Shown here piece after piece: positions 9,202 to 17,945 of a stretch of DNA of 64,000 bases (positions are counted from its first letter, which is position 1; each line of letters begins with the position of its first letter). Position numbers and translations under genes: made by a program. The notes beneath the pieces are model-generated. The model was given only the letters and a program-made list of their open reading frames with translations. It ran no database searches and was not told the origin of the DNA. This DNA is from GCA-003244245 sp963823755. GTDB taxonomy: Bacteria; Actinomycetota; Actinomycetes; Mycobacteriales; Pseudonocardiaceae. The stretch spans positions 372,001-436,000 of the forward strand of contig CAWGMP010000017.1 of NCBI GenBank assembly GCA_963823755.1, written 5' to 3'.

Positions 9202-10862
9202 CAGTGCAACCCCTCCGCGATCGGGCCCAGCGCTTGGGCCGGGAAATAGGTCAGACCCACCACGATGAAGATCACGCCGAGTAGCAACGCGGCGAACAGT
9301 GGCCGGTGGGTGGGTAACGTGCCCTCTGAGGCTGGGACCTGTTTCTGCTGCGCTAACGATCCGGCCAGCGCCAACACGAAGATCATCGGGGCGAATCGGC
9401 TGAGCAGCATCACCACGCCGAGGACCGAGTTGAACCACACCGTATTCACCGACAGGCCGGCGAACGCCGAACCGTTGTTGTTGCTGGTCGAGGTGAACGC
9501 ATAAAGCACCTCAGACAGGCCATGCGGGCCCGGGTTGGCGAGGGACGCCCGTTCCCCGCGCAGCGCGATCGCCACGGCCGTCCCGACCAGGGCAAGCGTC
9601 GGAGTGGCCAAGATATACAGCGACGCGAGCTTGATCTCCCGGGCCTGGATCTTCTTCCCCAGATACTCCGGCGTGCGCCCGACCATCAGCCCGGCAACGA
9701 ACACCGAGACCACGGCGAGGATCAGGATGCCGTACAACCCCGAGCCGGTCCCGCCCGGCGCTATCTCACCCAGCATCATGTTGAACAAGGTGATGCCGCC
9801 ACCGAAAGGAGTCAGCGAATCGTGCGCGGCGTTCACCGCGCCGGTGGAGGTCAGCGTCGTCGACGAGGCGAACAGCGCCGACGCCGGCGGCCCGAAACGG
9901 ACCTCCTTGCCCTCCAGCGCGGCGCCTGCGGCCATTGCCGCCGGGCTGTGTGCGCCGGATTCGACGTAACTCAGTCCCACGACGGACGCGGCCCAGATAA
10001 CCGCCATCACGCCCACCACAGCGTATCCCTGGCGATTGTCGCCCACCATCTTGCCGAACGTGCGCGGCAACGAGAACGCGATCACCAGCAGCAGGTAGAT
10101 CTCCACCATGTCGGTCATCGGGTTCGGGTTCTCAAACGGGTGGGCAGAGTTCGCATTGTAGAAACCACCCCCGTTGGTGCCCAGTTCCTTGATGACTTCC
10201 TGGGAGGCCACCGGACCACCCGGGATGGACTGGTGCACACCGGCCAACGTGGTGATGTCGCGCGGTCCGGCGAAGTTCTGCACCACCCCGCCGACCACCA
10301 GGACCACCGCGAACACGACAGCAAGCGGCAGCAGCACACGCAGTGAGCCACGCGTCAGGTCGACCCAGAAGTTGCCGATCCGGTCAGTCTGCGAGCGGCT
10401 GAAACCGCGAATCAGCGCGATCACGATAGCGATACCCACCGCCGCGGAGACGAAGTTCTGGACTGCCAACCCGGCCATCTGCACCAGGTGACCCATCGTG
10501 GACTCACCCGAGTAGGACTGCCAGTTCGTGTTCGTCACGAACGAGGCAGCGGTGTTGAACGACTGATCCGGGCTGACCGGGCCGAACCCCAGCGACAGCG
10601 GCAGGTGGTTCTGCAGCCGCTGAAACCCATACAAGAACAACACCGAAACCGCGGAGAAGGCCAGCATGCTGCGTAGATACGTCGACCATCGCTGGTCGGC
10701 TTCGCCGTCAACCCCCATCACCCGATACAGGAACCGCTCGACGCGCCCATGCTTAGGCGAGGTGAAAACGTGCGCCATATAATCACCCAAAGGCCGGTAG
10801 GTCACCGCCAAAGCCACGACCAACAGACCCGCCTGCAACCACCCCGCCACCGCCACGCTCAT
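9201..10862 (-). CDS. kdpA: K+-transporting ATPase channel subunit KdpA
   Basis: The K+-binding channel subunit, 553 residues with ten predicted helices. Selectivity-filter segments read NTNWQSYSGES, GTNGGGFYNANSAHPFENP and STSNNNGSAFAGL, as in functional KdpA. The ATG at 10862 overlaps the kdpF stop (TGATG). The C-terminus (LTYFPAQALGPIAEGLH) shows what the orphan copy at 458-2100 has lost from its frame. This is the operon's working copy. Confidence 0.97.
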   Translation of the reverse strand: MSVAVAGWLQAGLLVVALAVTYRPLGDYMAHVFTSPKHGRVERFLYRVMGVDGEADQRWSTYLRSMLAFSAVSVLFLYGFQRLQNHLPLSLGFGPVSPDQSFNTAASFVTNTNWQSYSGESTMGHLVQMAGLAVQNFVSAAVGIAIVIALIRGFSRSQTDRIGNFWVDLTRGSLRVLLPLAVVFAVVLVVGGVVQNFAGPRDITTLAGVHQSIPGGPVASQEVIKELGTNGGGFYNANSAHPFENPNPMTDMVEIYLLLVIAFSLPRTFGKMVGDNRQGYAVVGVMAVIWAASVVGLSYVESGAHSPAAMAAGAALEGKEVRFGPPASALFASSTTLTSTGAVNAAHDSLTPFGGGITLFNMMLGEIAPGGTGSGLYGILILAVVSVFVAGLMVGRTPEYLGKKIQAREIKLASLYILATPTLALVGTAVAIALRGERASLANPGPHGLSEVLYAFTSTSNNNGSAFAGLSVNTVWFNSVLGVVMLLSRFAPMIFVLALAGSLAQQKQVPASEGTLPTHRPLFAALLLGVIFIVVGLTYFPAQALGPIAEGLH

Positions 10863-10951
10863 CAAAACCGCTCCGGTCGCACCAGGGCCACCACCAAGTA
10901 AGCCACCAACAACACCGACACCACCAGACCCACAATGTTGTCCAAGCTCAC
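10862..10951 (-). CDS. kdpF: KdpF small membrane subunit
   Basis: A 29-residue single-helix peptide (MSLDNIVGLVVSVLLVAY, ending VRPERF). It is a typical KdpF, which stabilises the KdpABC complex in the membrane. The GTG at 10951 lies within a GTGA overlap with the preceding small gene, and GGAGGGG lies upstream. The TGA overlaps the kdpA ATG. Confidence 0.93.
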   Translation of the reverse strand: MSLDNIVGLVVSVLLVAYLVVALVRPERF

Positions 10952-11031
10952 AGCCCCTCCACCCCCCGGGCGACCAACGCCAGCAACGCGAATACCACGA
11001 TCACGAGAAGAATGAAGATCACATCAGCCAT
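10948..11031 (-). CDS. 27-residue membrane peptide leading the kdp operon
   Basis: A predicted single-helix peptide (MADVIFILLVIVVFALLALV, ending ARGVEGL). Its ATG at 11031 has AGGAG five bases upstream, the best ribosome site in the operon, and its TGA overlaps the kdpF GTG by four bases. It is similar in size to KdpF but lacks the KdpF signature. From memory, such peptides occur before kdpF in several actinomycetes and are unnamed. It may be an extra Kdp subunit, a regulator, or a leader that loads ribosomes onto kdpF. Confidence 0.75.
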   Translation of the reverse strand: MADVIFILLVIVVFALLALVARGVEGL

Positions 11032-11261
11032 CCCGGCTCCTCATCTCGACCCGTCTAGCCGGGTGTCGTCGCTCCAACGAGTACAACGGGTCACATCCGA
11101 CACATGTGGGTGAATCAGCAGTCACGGACGAGTAAAGCCGCCCCAGGACTTCCCGACCACATCCTTAACGGAATTTTAACGCCGTCAGCCTGGCACTGAT
11201 GTTTCTCTCACAGATAGCGGCCATCCGGTGGGGCCTGCCCCTAATCAAGGTCGCGTAATGA
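11032..11261 (-). promoter_or_regulatory. kdp upstream region
   Basis: A 230-base gap between the stress-protein gene and the kdp operon, both on the minus strand. It must carry the kdp promoter and KdpE sites unless the operon reads through from upstream. The AT-rich stretch near 11165-11185 (ttaacggaattttaacg) is the most promoter-like part. I could not assign -35/-10 boxes with confidence. Confidence 0.4.
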
Positions 11262-12173
11262 TCATTTCTCCGTCCGCTCAGCGGACGGGGACGCCGTCAT
11301 CGCCGGCGCGGGCACCACGTCCGGACGCACCACAGCCACCGGGCACGGGCTGTGCCGCAACAGGCCACGGCTGGTCGACCCGAGCAGGGGCCGTGCCGCG
11401 GAACTCCGGCTGCGGGTTCCGACGACGACCAACTGGGCACCCTGGGCCTGCGCGAGCAACAGCTCGGTGGGCCGGCCTCGCAGCACCACGGGGCGCACTC
11501 TCACCGAAGGGTGACGCCGCCGCCAATCAGCCAGCCGCACGCTGATCAAGGCGTGTTCGACCTCGCTGACGGTGTTTCGATCCCCGGCAAGCCAGCCCGT
11601 CGTGCCGTGCAGCCCGTGCACGACCAGCAACTCCACGCCGCGCCGCTGGGCGGCGTCGAACGCGAAGCCGATCGCCGGGTCGTCGCAGGATTCGGCCCCC
11701 ACGCCGAGCAGCACCCGGCCGTTGTCCGGGTCGGGTCGTCGCCGGCCACGCACCACCACGACCGGGCTGTGCGCCCTCGCGCTGACGTCCAGAGCCACCG
11801 AGCCGAGCAGGATCTCGTCAGTTACCCCGGCACCAACCATTCCGAGCACCAGCAAGGCGGTGCCCTTGGAGGCGTAGACAAGCACCTCGACCGGGACGCA
11901 TGCGGCGAGCTCGGTAGTGACGGGCAGATCAGGCGCCGCGTGATGTGCCACGGTGTAACCGCCCGCGAGGATCGCCCGTGCCCGGCGCCGCTCCGGCGAA
12001 TCAGCGGCTCCCTGCAGGTATGGCGCGGCGTGCACAAGGTGCAATCCGATGCCACGAAGGCCGGCCTCGTGCACCGCCCACTCCACTGCGTGCAGCGCGG
12101 CCTCAGAGCCGTCGACGCCGGCCACGATGCGACGATCGGCCGGCCCGGTGATGGTTCCGTTCACTGCATTCAT
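11262..12173 (-). CDS. Tandem universal stress protein
   Basis: A 303-residue protein of two Usp domains. The first (about 14-150) begins RRIVAGVDGSEAALHAVEWA and ends GSVALDVSARAHSPVVVVRG. The second (about 155-290) ends LLGSTSRGLLRHSPCPVAVVRP. Both carry the G-x9-GS ATP-binding signature. Tandem Usp proteins in actinobacteria are linked to hypoxia, dormancy and stress. The gene is immediately upstream of kdp; KdpD also contains a Usp-like domain, but a functional tie is speculation. The start is the ATG at 12173. Confidence 0.9.
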   Translation of the reverse strand: MNAVNGTITGPADRRIVAGVDGSEAALHAVEWAVHEAGLRGIGLHLVHAAPYLQGAADSPERRRARAILAGGYTVAHHAAPDLPVTTELAACVPVEVLVYASKGTALLVLGMVGAGVTDEILLGSVALDVSARAHSPVVVVRGRRRPDPDNGRVLLGVGAESCDDPAIGFAFDAAQRRGVELLVVHGLHGTTGWLAGDRNTVSEVEHALISVRLADWRRRHPSVRVRPVVLRGRPTELLLAQAQGAQLVVVGTRSRSSAARPLLGSTSRGLLRHSPCPVAVVRPDVVPAPAMTASPSAERTEK

Positions 12174-12351
12174 ATTCGACCACCGCGACCAGATCTTGAC
12201 AAGCGCGTGCTCTACACCATCGCGAGAGTACTCGTTCTGCGGTTCGGCGCCGCACTAGCCGCCGCGCAGTTCGTCGGCGTATCCGTACTCGCCGAGACGA
12301 CATACGCCACAACGGCGCACCAAGATTCGAATGAAGGAAGTGCTGGGCGAG

Positions 12352-12987
12352 TTACGAGATCGTGATTCCGTGCTGATTGAACAGGAGAATGCCGAGTTCC
12401 CGGGCGCGCGACGCCGCCTGAGCGTCACCCTCGGTGGCAGCGACGATCGATCCCTTCATCAGGATGTGCCACTGGCGGGCGAACGAATCGGGGTCTTCCA
12501 CCCCGGTTTGCGCCGCGAGGTCACACAGGTAGCTGCGGATGTTCGCCAGGTGCTGGACACTCGCCTGCCGGACCGGGCTATCCCGGTCGGTCACCTCGAG
12601 CAGGGTGTTGATAAAGGAGCAGCCCTCGAAATCCGGCTCCGCGAACCACTCTCCGAAGATCTCGAAGATAGCCAGTAGGCGTTGCGCTGGTGTGTCCCCC
12701 CGGCGCTGGGATTCGGCCTGCACCCAGCCATGCGTCCACAGAACCTCGCGGCGGTGGAGGAAGGCGAGAATAAGATCGTCCTTGGATGCGAAGTTCCGGT
12801 ACAGAGTCATCTTCGCGACGCCCGCCTGACCGATGACCGTATCCACCCCGACGGCGCGGGTGCCTTGCCGGCTGAACAGGTCATACGCCGCCCGCACCAC
12901 CCGCTCGCGGCCGCTCTCGGTATCAGCACCGTTGGCAACGATACCGGCAACGGATCTCGTTGGTTCCTGGGGAAAGTTCGGGGGCAC
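12352..12987 (-). CDS. TetR-family transcriptional regulator
   Basis: A 211-residue regulator. The N-terminal helix-turn-helix spans about residues 25-72 (VVRAAYDLFSRQGTRAVGVD, then VAKMTLYRNFASKDDL), a textbook TetR DNA-binding domain. The C-terminal ligand domain is of the TetR_C type (FEGCSFINTLLEV). I prefer the GTG at 12987, nine bases after AGGA; a TTG at 12996 is the alternative. It lies 126 bases downstream of the biosynthetic operon's last gene on the same strand. It may regulate that operon or an unrelated target; its ligand is unknown. Confidence 0.88.
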   Translation of the reverse strand: MPPNFPQEPTRSVAGIVANGADTESGRERVVRAAYDLFSRQGTRAVGVDTVIGQAGVAKMTLYRNFASKDDLILAFLHRREVLWTHGWVQAESQRRGDTPAQRLLAIFEIFGEWFAEPDFEGCSFINTLLEVTDRDSPVRQASVQHLANIRSYLCDLAAQTGVEDPDSFARQWHILMKGSIVAATEGDAQAASRARELGILLFNQHGITIS

Positions 12988-13113
12988 CTTGACCAATCCT
13001 GGGGAGAAAATTCGCCAAGTGTACCAGTGGGGCGTTCCCGCCCCGCGTTACCAGAGGTACCCGGGCCTACGCGGAGTTCGGACCCTGGCTGACGCCGCTA
13101 GCACCGGGCACCC

Positions 13114-14589
13114 TCATCGCCGGCTGCTTTCGGCATCCAACAGTGCGACGACCCTCTCGTACCGGAGTGTCGCGGAGGCGGTAGTCCGGTCGACTGCGAG
13201 CACACCCAGGCGTCCGATCTCCAACGCGCCCAACATGTAGAAGGCTGCGCCGTCCCTGGTCCCGCTGCGATAGTGCAAGCCGTTGCGCAGCGCCGCATCC
13301 ACCACGTCGTCCGGTCCGAGCACGCGGTACCGGTCGTGTTGCAACCGGTCCGTCGCGAAGAAACACCGTGGCTCGCCGTCCGGCCCGAGATAGCTCCCGG
13401 TCTGGGCATCGAGCTCCCCCTCTACCAAGCCGTGCAGCAAGAAGTACGGCGCGGTGCCGCCGCCCATCCGCAGGTTGATCTCCAGGCCGTAGTGTCGCCA
13501 GCCGGCCGCGGTGCGCGACGACAGGAAATCGACACTCAGCAGCCCGACGACCGACTTGGCCGCCAACGTCTTCCCCACGCGCAGCGCCAGTTCCTGGATT
13601 TCCGCGCGGTATTCCGCGGCGGCCGGGAAGGTGCCGCCGACGAAGATCTGGTTCGCCGCACCGGAGAGCAGCTGATCCTGGGTGGACAGGACACGCACGG
13701 TGCCGGCCGGGGATATCAATAACTGCGCCGAGGGCGAGCGTGTCTCGCCTCCCTCCACGAACCGTTCGACGACAGCCCCCATCACGACCAGTTTCGCCAG
13801 GTAGTCATCCCACGAGTCGGGGGGTGAGGCGAAGAAGGCGCGACGAGGAAGCTCGTTCGCGATCCACCTATGCAGCCCGGTATCGGGTGCCCCGTCAAAC
13901 GAGAAAAGCACATTTCCACCAGCCCCGAAGCTGTCGTTGAGCTTGATCATCGCCTGCCGCAGATCCCGATCACCGGCCCGTAACGCCCCCAGGGCCTCCA
14001 CCACATCGCCCTCGTCCCGCAGATCCTCGAAACCGTCCGCAACGGTGACACCGGACTCTGCGAAGACCCGGCGGGAACCGCTCTTGCTGCCCAGCGGGGA
14101 CAGATCGGGATCGGCAGCATACAGCGGTATGCCGAGCTGCTCAGCAAGTTCACGTTCGAAGGGAGAACCGTTGAAGGCCAGCAGGCAAGCGTCGAACGGG
14201 TCGTCTATCTCCTGCCGGATCTGCTGGATGAGATCCGGCAAGCGCAGGATCTTCTCGGTGAGCGGAGCCGGCTCGCGGTCGGCGCAGTCGAACAAGGTGA
14301 GCCTGCGCCGACCATGCCAGTTCGGCAGCGAGGAAACCAGGTCGAGGGCGTATTCCACGACGATCGGGGCCAGCTGGTCACTGGTGACGTAGACGACCCG
14401 GGTCTCAGGCCGGCGTAGTAGCTGCAAGAAGACCAGCCACCGCTCCTCGTAGTGCCGTACCCCAGGGATCTTCGCCAGCCCGGCATGATCCAGCGTCATA
14501 CTGGGCAGGACCACAACGGTGCCCGGCCGCCGCTCACCGATCGGATCGAACGGATCCCGCAATCGTCGCTGACGTTGACGGAAATTCAT
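13114..14589 (-). CDS. PGM1-like ATP-grasp peptide ligase
   Basis: A 491-residue protein. The N-terminal pre-ATP-grasp domain (about 20-170) begins VVVLPSMTLDHAGLAKI and contains HYEERWLVFLQLL and LLAFNGSPFERELAEQLGIP. The ATP-grasp region shows MIKLNDSFGAGGNVLF (nucleotide-binding Lys) and LEINLRMGGGTAPYFLLHGL (metal-binding Glu/Asn). This matches the proteins related to PGM1, the pheganomycin peptide ligase, which form amide bonds from carboxylates with ATP. Its ATG overlaps the acyl-CoA dehydrogenase stop (ATGA), so it is the last gene of the biosynthetic operon. It probably joins a proteinogenic amino acid to the chlorinated residue released from the carrier; which partner is acyl donor is unknown. 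Confidence 0.8.
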   Translation of the reverse strand: MNFRQRQRRLRDPFDPIGERRPGTVVVLPSMTLDHAGLAKIPGVRHYEERWLVFLQLLRRPETRVVYVTSDQLAPIVVEYALDLVSSLPNWHGRRRLTLFDCADREPAPLTEKILRLPDLIQQIRQEIDDPFDACLLAFNGSPFERELAEQLGIPLYAADPDLSPLGSKSGSRRVFAESGVTVADGFEDLRDEGDVVEALGALRAGDRDLRQAMIKLNDSFGAGGNVLFSFDGAPDTGLHRWIANELPRRAFFASPPDSWDDYLAKLVVMGAVVERFVEGGETRSPSAQLLISPAGTVRVLSTQDQLLSGAANQIFVGGTFPAAAEYRAEIQELALRVGKTLAAKSVVGLLSVDFLSSRTAAGWRHYGLEINLRMGGGTAPYFLLHGLVEGELDAQTGSYLGPDGEPRCFFATDRLQHDRYRVLGPDDVVDAALRNGLHYRSGTRDGAAFYMLGALEIGRLGVLAVDRTTASATLRYERVVALLDAESSRR

Positions 14590-15761
14590 CTGACGGCCTC
14601 GTCGATCTCCAGCCTGGCGATGATGTCGCGCATCACCTCGCTCGGGCCGGCCGCGATGGTGGCCGCCCGCGCGTCGCGGAAAACCCTGGCGACCTCGGTG
14701 CCGTCGAGGTAGCCATGCGCGCCGTGTAGCTGCAAGCTCGTGTCAGCCATCCGGGTTGCGAGCTCGGTCGCACATAGCTTGGCCATCGAACATTCCCGCA
14801 CCGATCCCAAGTCGTCGGACTGGTACCGCCAGGCGGCGTGATAGACCAGCTCACGGGCGGCGGCGAGATCCGTGGCAAGGTCGGCGACCCGGTGGCGTAC
14901 GGCCTGCAGATCGGCCAACCTGGCGCCGAAAGCGGTGCGGCGCACCAGGTGTTCGCGAGTCAGCTGCAGGCTCCGGTCGGCGCCACCGAGCGCCAGGACC
15001 GCTGCGACCACGCGTTCGAGCTGGAATCCGCGCATGAGCTGGTAGAAACCGCTGTCCAGGCGGCCGATGACCTGGTCGAGGGGCACGCGCACAGCCTCGA
15101 AACGCACGGTCGCCGGATCGGCGGCGCGCCAACCAACCGGCTCGGTCCGGTCGATCGTGATCCCGGGACTGTCGGCGTCGACCACGAACAGCGAGAGTCC
15201 CGCCGCGCCGCGACCGCTGCCGGCGTGGGTGCTGCTGCGCGCGAGGACCACGTAGAAGTCCGCCGAGGAGCCGTTGCTCACCATGCTCTTGGTTCCGTCC
15301 AGGACGAAGTGGTCCGGCTGCTCGTGCACCGTGGTGGCCAGACCGGCGAGGTCCGACCCCGCCGTAGGCTCGGTGACGGCCAACGCAGCGATCTTGTCTC
15401 CGGCGACGGCCGGGGCCAAGTAGCGCCGGCGCAGCGCAGCACCCCCGGACCGGGCGAGGTAGTAGGTCGCCATGTAGGCGTGCACCGACACCGCGGCCCG
15501 CAGGCCACCGAAGCCGGTGCGGCCCAGCTCCTCCAGGAAAACCACCGAGGAGAACAGGTCACGATCGCTGCCACCGACCTCGCGGGAATGCAGCAACCCC
15601 AGCAGGCCCCGCTCTCCGAGAGATTTCCACGCTTCCCGCGGTAACCGTCGCTGCGCCTCCCAGCCGGCGGCGAACGGTACGACCGCCCCTTCCAGGAAAT
15701 CTCGTATCTCCTTGCGGAGTCCCTGATGCTGCTCGGTGAAGTAGATCGACTCCACGCGCAC
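14586..15761 (-). CDS. Acyl-CoA dehydrogenase-like flavoenzyme of the biosynthetic operon
   Basis: A 391-residue protein with the complete acyl-CoA dehydrogenase fold: the N-terminal helical domain (YFTEQHQGLRKEIRDFLEG), FAD/substrate motifs (ALAVTEPTAGSDLAGL and DGTKSMVSNGSSAD) and the C-terminal helical domain (LQLHGAHGYLDG). The medium-chain position of the catalytic Glu reads AAGPSEVMR, so the base must sit elsewhere, as in isovaleryl/long-chain types, or is absent. The GTG at 15761 is nine bases from the thioesterase stop. Related enzymes (prolyl-carrier oxidases) desaturate aminoacyl groups on carrier proteins. In this operon it is the candidate for introducing a double bond into a chlorinated threonine derivative. 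Confidence 0.85.
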   Translation of the reverse strand: MRVESIYFTEQHQGLRKEIRDFLEGAVVPFAAGWEAQRRLPREAWKSLGERGLLGLLHSREVGGSDRDLFSSVVFLEELGRTGFGGLRAAVSVHAYMATYYLARSGGAALRRRYLAPAVAGDKIAALAVTEPTAGSDLAGLATTVHEQPDHFVLDGTKSMVSNGSSADFYVVLARSSTHAGSGRGAAGLSLFVVDADSPGITIDRTEPVGWRAADPATVRFEAVRVPLDQVIGRLDSGFYQLMRGFQLERVVAAVLALGGADRSLQLTREHLVRRTAFGARLADLQAVRHRVADLATDLAAARELVYHAAWRYQSDDLGSVRECSMAKLCATELATRMADTSLQLHGAHGYLDGTEVARVFRDARAATIAAGPSEVMRDIIARLEIDEAVR

Positions 15762-15769
15762 CGCCCCGT

Positions 15770-16546
15770 CTAGCCGACTTCTGCCAGGACCGCCGTCAGC
15801 TCGGCGGCCAACAGCTCGAGTAAGGCGCCAATGCCGGAACGGACGAAGAAATGGTCCCCACCGAGAACGTAGCTCGAGAACGGTCCGACGAAACGGGACC
15901 AACGACGTGTGCTCCACGGTGGCGCGACCGTGTCCTCCCGGCCGGCGAACGCGGTCGCGGGGACGCGCACCGGGGTGGGCGCGACCGGCGGCCAGGTCTC
16001 GGCGAGGGTGAGATCAGCTCGCATCAGCGGCCGCACCAGCCGCATCATCCGCCGGTCGGCGAGCACCTCCGGAGCAATGCCGGCGACCAGGGGCAGGGTG
16101 CGGGTGAACTCCCCGTCCGGCAACCGGTGGATGGCCGGAAGCAGCAACGGCACATCCGGCGCCCGGCACCCGGCGAGCAGCAGCCGGTGCGGTGCGGCAC
16201 CAGTACCGTCGCCTAGCCGGCGGGTCAGCTCATAGGCCATCATCGCACCGAGGCTGTGTCCGAACAGGGCGAAGGGACGATCCACCGCCGCCGTCACCAC
16301 CGGGACCAGCCGGTGCAGCAACTCGTCCCAGTCGTCGTAGGGTCGCTCGCCGATCCGGGTGTGCCGGCCGGGCAGCCGCACGGTGAGCAGCTCCACCCCT
16401 GCGGGCAGCTTCTCGGCCCACCCGTGAAAGACCGGCGGCCCACCACCTGCGTAAGGAAAGCACAGCAGCAGCAGTCGAGCGCCGGGACGCGGAAGTGGTC
16501 GCCACAGCCAACGCTCCAGCGTGCGCCCTTCGTCAGTCTGAGTCAT
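15770..16546 (-). CDS. Type II thioesterase
   Basis: A 258-residue alpha/beta hydrolase of the GrsT/RifR type. Family marks are LLCFPYAGGGPPVFHGWAEK (oxyanion loop), RLPGRHTRIGERPYDD, the nucleophile S98 in GHSLG with MMAYELTRRL after it, and a catalytic His in GDHFFV near the C-terminus. The ATG at 16546 overlaps the FkbM-carrier gene by 14 bases. It has no fused carrier, so it may edit misloaded carriers or release the finished aminoacyl group from the two carrier domains of this operon. Confidence 0.9.
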   Translation of the reverse strand: MTQTDEGRTLERWLWRPLPRPGARLLLLCFPYAGGGPPVFHGWAEKLPAGVELLTVRLPGRHTRIGERPYDDWDELLHRLVPVVTAAVDRPFALFGHSLGAMMAYELTRRLGDGTGAAPHRLLLAGCRAPDVPLLLPAIHRLPDGEFTRTLPLVAGIAPEVLADRRMMRLVRPLMRADLTLAETWPPVAPTPVRVPATAFAGREDTVAPPWSTRRWSRFVGPFSSYVLGGDHFFVRSGIGALLELLAAELTAVLAEVG

Positions 16547-17945
16547 TCCTGCCCCCGACCTCGTCCCGGGACCGCAGGGCACCGGCGATGGCCTCCGCCA
16601 AGTCACCGAAGCGGGTGATCGTGAAGATGAGGTCCGGCTCGATGATCTCCTCGCCCAGGTGGTTCTCAATCTTCACCAGCAGCCGCACCGCTGTCAGTGA
16701 GTCACCGCCCAGGTCGAAGAAATCGGCGTCGGGGGTGTCGGAGCCGACGCCGAACAGTTCTGTCCACGCGCTGGAGAGCACCGACGACGCACGCCCGGTC
16801 GAGGCGGCTGCCCGCACCTCGGTCGGCACGTCGGCGCCATCGATCCGGGCCACCCAGACAACCTCATCAGGCATCGGGAGGTCGGCCAGTCGCCGGGCGG
16901 CGAAGGCACGAAGCTCAGCGGTCAACGCAGCCCGGGTCTGGACGGGCCGGGACTCGACCGGCACCGCCGGGCGGGCGCCGGACCGGCGGGCGTAGACGTT
17001 GTGACACGGCGTCAGTTCCAGCCGCCGGTCCTGCTCGTGCACCACATCGAAGCCCCGAGCCGCCAACTGGGCCAGCACGGTCCGCAACCGACCGTGTAGA
17101 TCATGTACTTCCAGGACGACCTGGTCGATCCTCCGCCACGTGTCCGGGTCGATGCCGGCGAGCACATCGGCCTCGGCCTTCTCCACATCGATCTTCAGCA
17201 GGTCGATCCGGCCGATCCCGTGCGCGGCGACGACCTCGGGCAGAGTGGTGAGCCGGCAGCACCGCGGCTCTGGCCGCATCCTGTCGTCCACCAGCCGGTC
17301 GAACTGTGCCGCCGGCTCCACCTCCGGCAGCTCCGCGTCCGCCGCGGTGCGCAGGTAGGAACGCAGCACCTCGCGGTCCTCCGCAGCGTCGCCGTACATC
17401 CCGGACATGAGCGTGTTATTCGGGTAGTAGGAGAACGCGATCTCGCCGCTGCGGCTGCCGAGACCGTAGTTCAGCACTGTGACATCGGCATCGTGTAGCT
17501 CGGCGTTGACCGAGGCCGCGTGGGCGAGCTCGGCCACCGGTTCAACCGCGACGATCCGAGCGCCGCTGCAGCGTTGCGCGACCAGCAACGAGAACATGCC
17601 GATGTTGGCACCGACATCTACCACCACCGGGTCCGCGGGAAGCCCGATGCCGTGCCGGAGGTAGGCATTCTCGACGAAGATCTCCCGGTAGAGGAAGTCC
17701 GTCTCAGTCCGGTTCAGCTGCGCCACCAGCAGCTGCCCCGCCGGCTCGTGCAGGGACAAACCCGCCAGCGCGCCGGCCGCCGCCATCCGGCACGCCCGGT
17801 GCACGACCGGAGCGTGCCGCTCATCCGCAACCAGATAAGCGATCAGCCGGTCGTCCCCGCGGACCGCAGCAGCAGCGACCGCGGGATGGCGCGCCAGTTC
17901 GGTCGCGATCCGCGGCCCGCTCTGTTGATCCACCCGCTTGTTCAT
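16533..17945 (-). CDS. FkbM methyltransferase fused to a carrier domain, with adenylation-domain remnants
   Basis: A 470-residue protein. Residues 108-121 (VVDVGANIGMFSLL) and 251-262 (KIDVEKAEADVL) define an FkbM-type SAM methyltransferase, usually acting on hydroxyl groups. Residues about 380-460 form a peptidyl-carrier domain with phosphopantetheine Ser S416 in DLGGDSL. The flanks look like pieces of an adenylation C-terminal subdomain: HPAVAAAAVRGDDRLIAYLV (20-39) and RAALTAELRAFAARRLADLP (338-357). The whole therefore resembles the tail of an interrupted adenylation domain that lost its core. The ATG overlaps the aminoacyltransferase stop (ATGA). Likely role: accept the chlorinated aminoacyl group and O-methylate it on its own carrier. 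Confidence 0.85.
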   Translation of the reverse strand: MNKRVDQQSGPRIATELARHPAVAAAAVRGDDRLIAYLVADERHAPVVHRACRMAAAGALAGLSLHEPAGQLLVAQLNRTETDFLYREIFVENAYLRHGIGLPADPVVVDVGANIGMFSLLVAQRCSGARIVAVEPVAELAHAASVNAELHDADVTVLNYGLGSRSGEIAFSYYPNNTLMSGMYGDAAEDREVLRSYLRTAADAELPEVEPAAQFDRLVDDRMRPEPRCCRLTTLPEVVAAHGIGRIDLLKIDVEKAEADVLAGIDPDTWRRIDQVVLEVHDLHGRLRTVLAQLAARGFDVVHEQDRRLELTPCHNVYARRSGARPAVPVESRPVQTRAALTAELRAFAARRLADLPMPDEVVWVARIDGADVPTEVRAAASTGRASSVLSSAWTELFGVGSDTPDADFFDLGGDSLTAVRLLVKIENHLGEEIIEPDLIFTITRFGDLAEAIAGALRSRDEVGGRNDSD

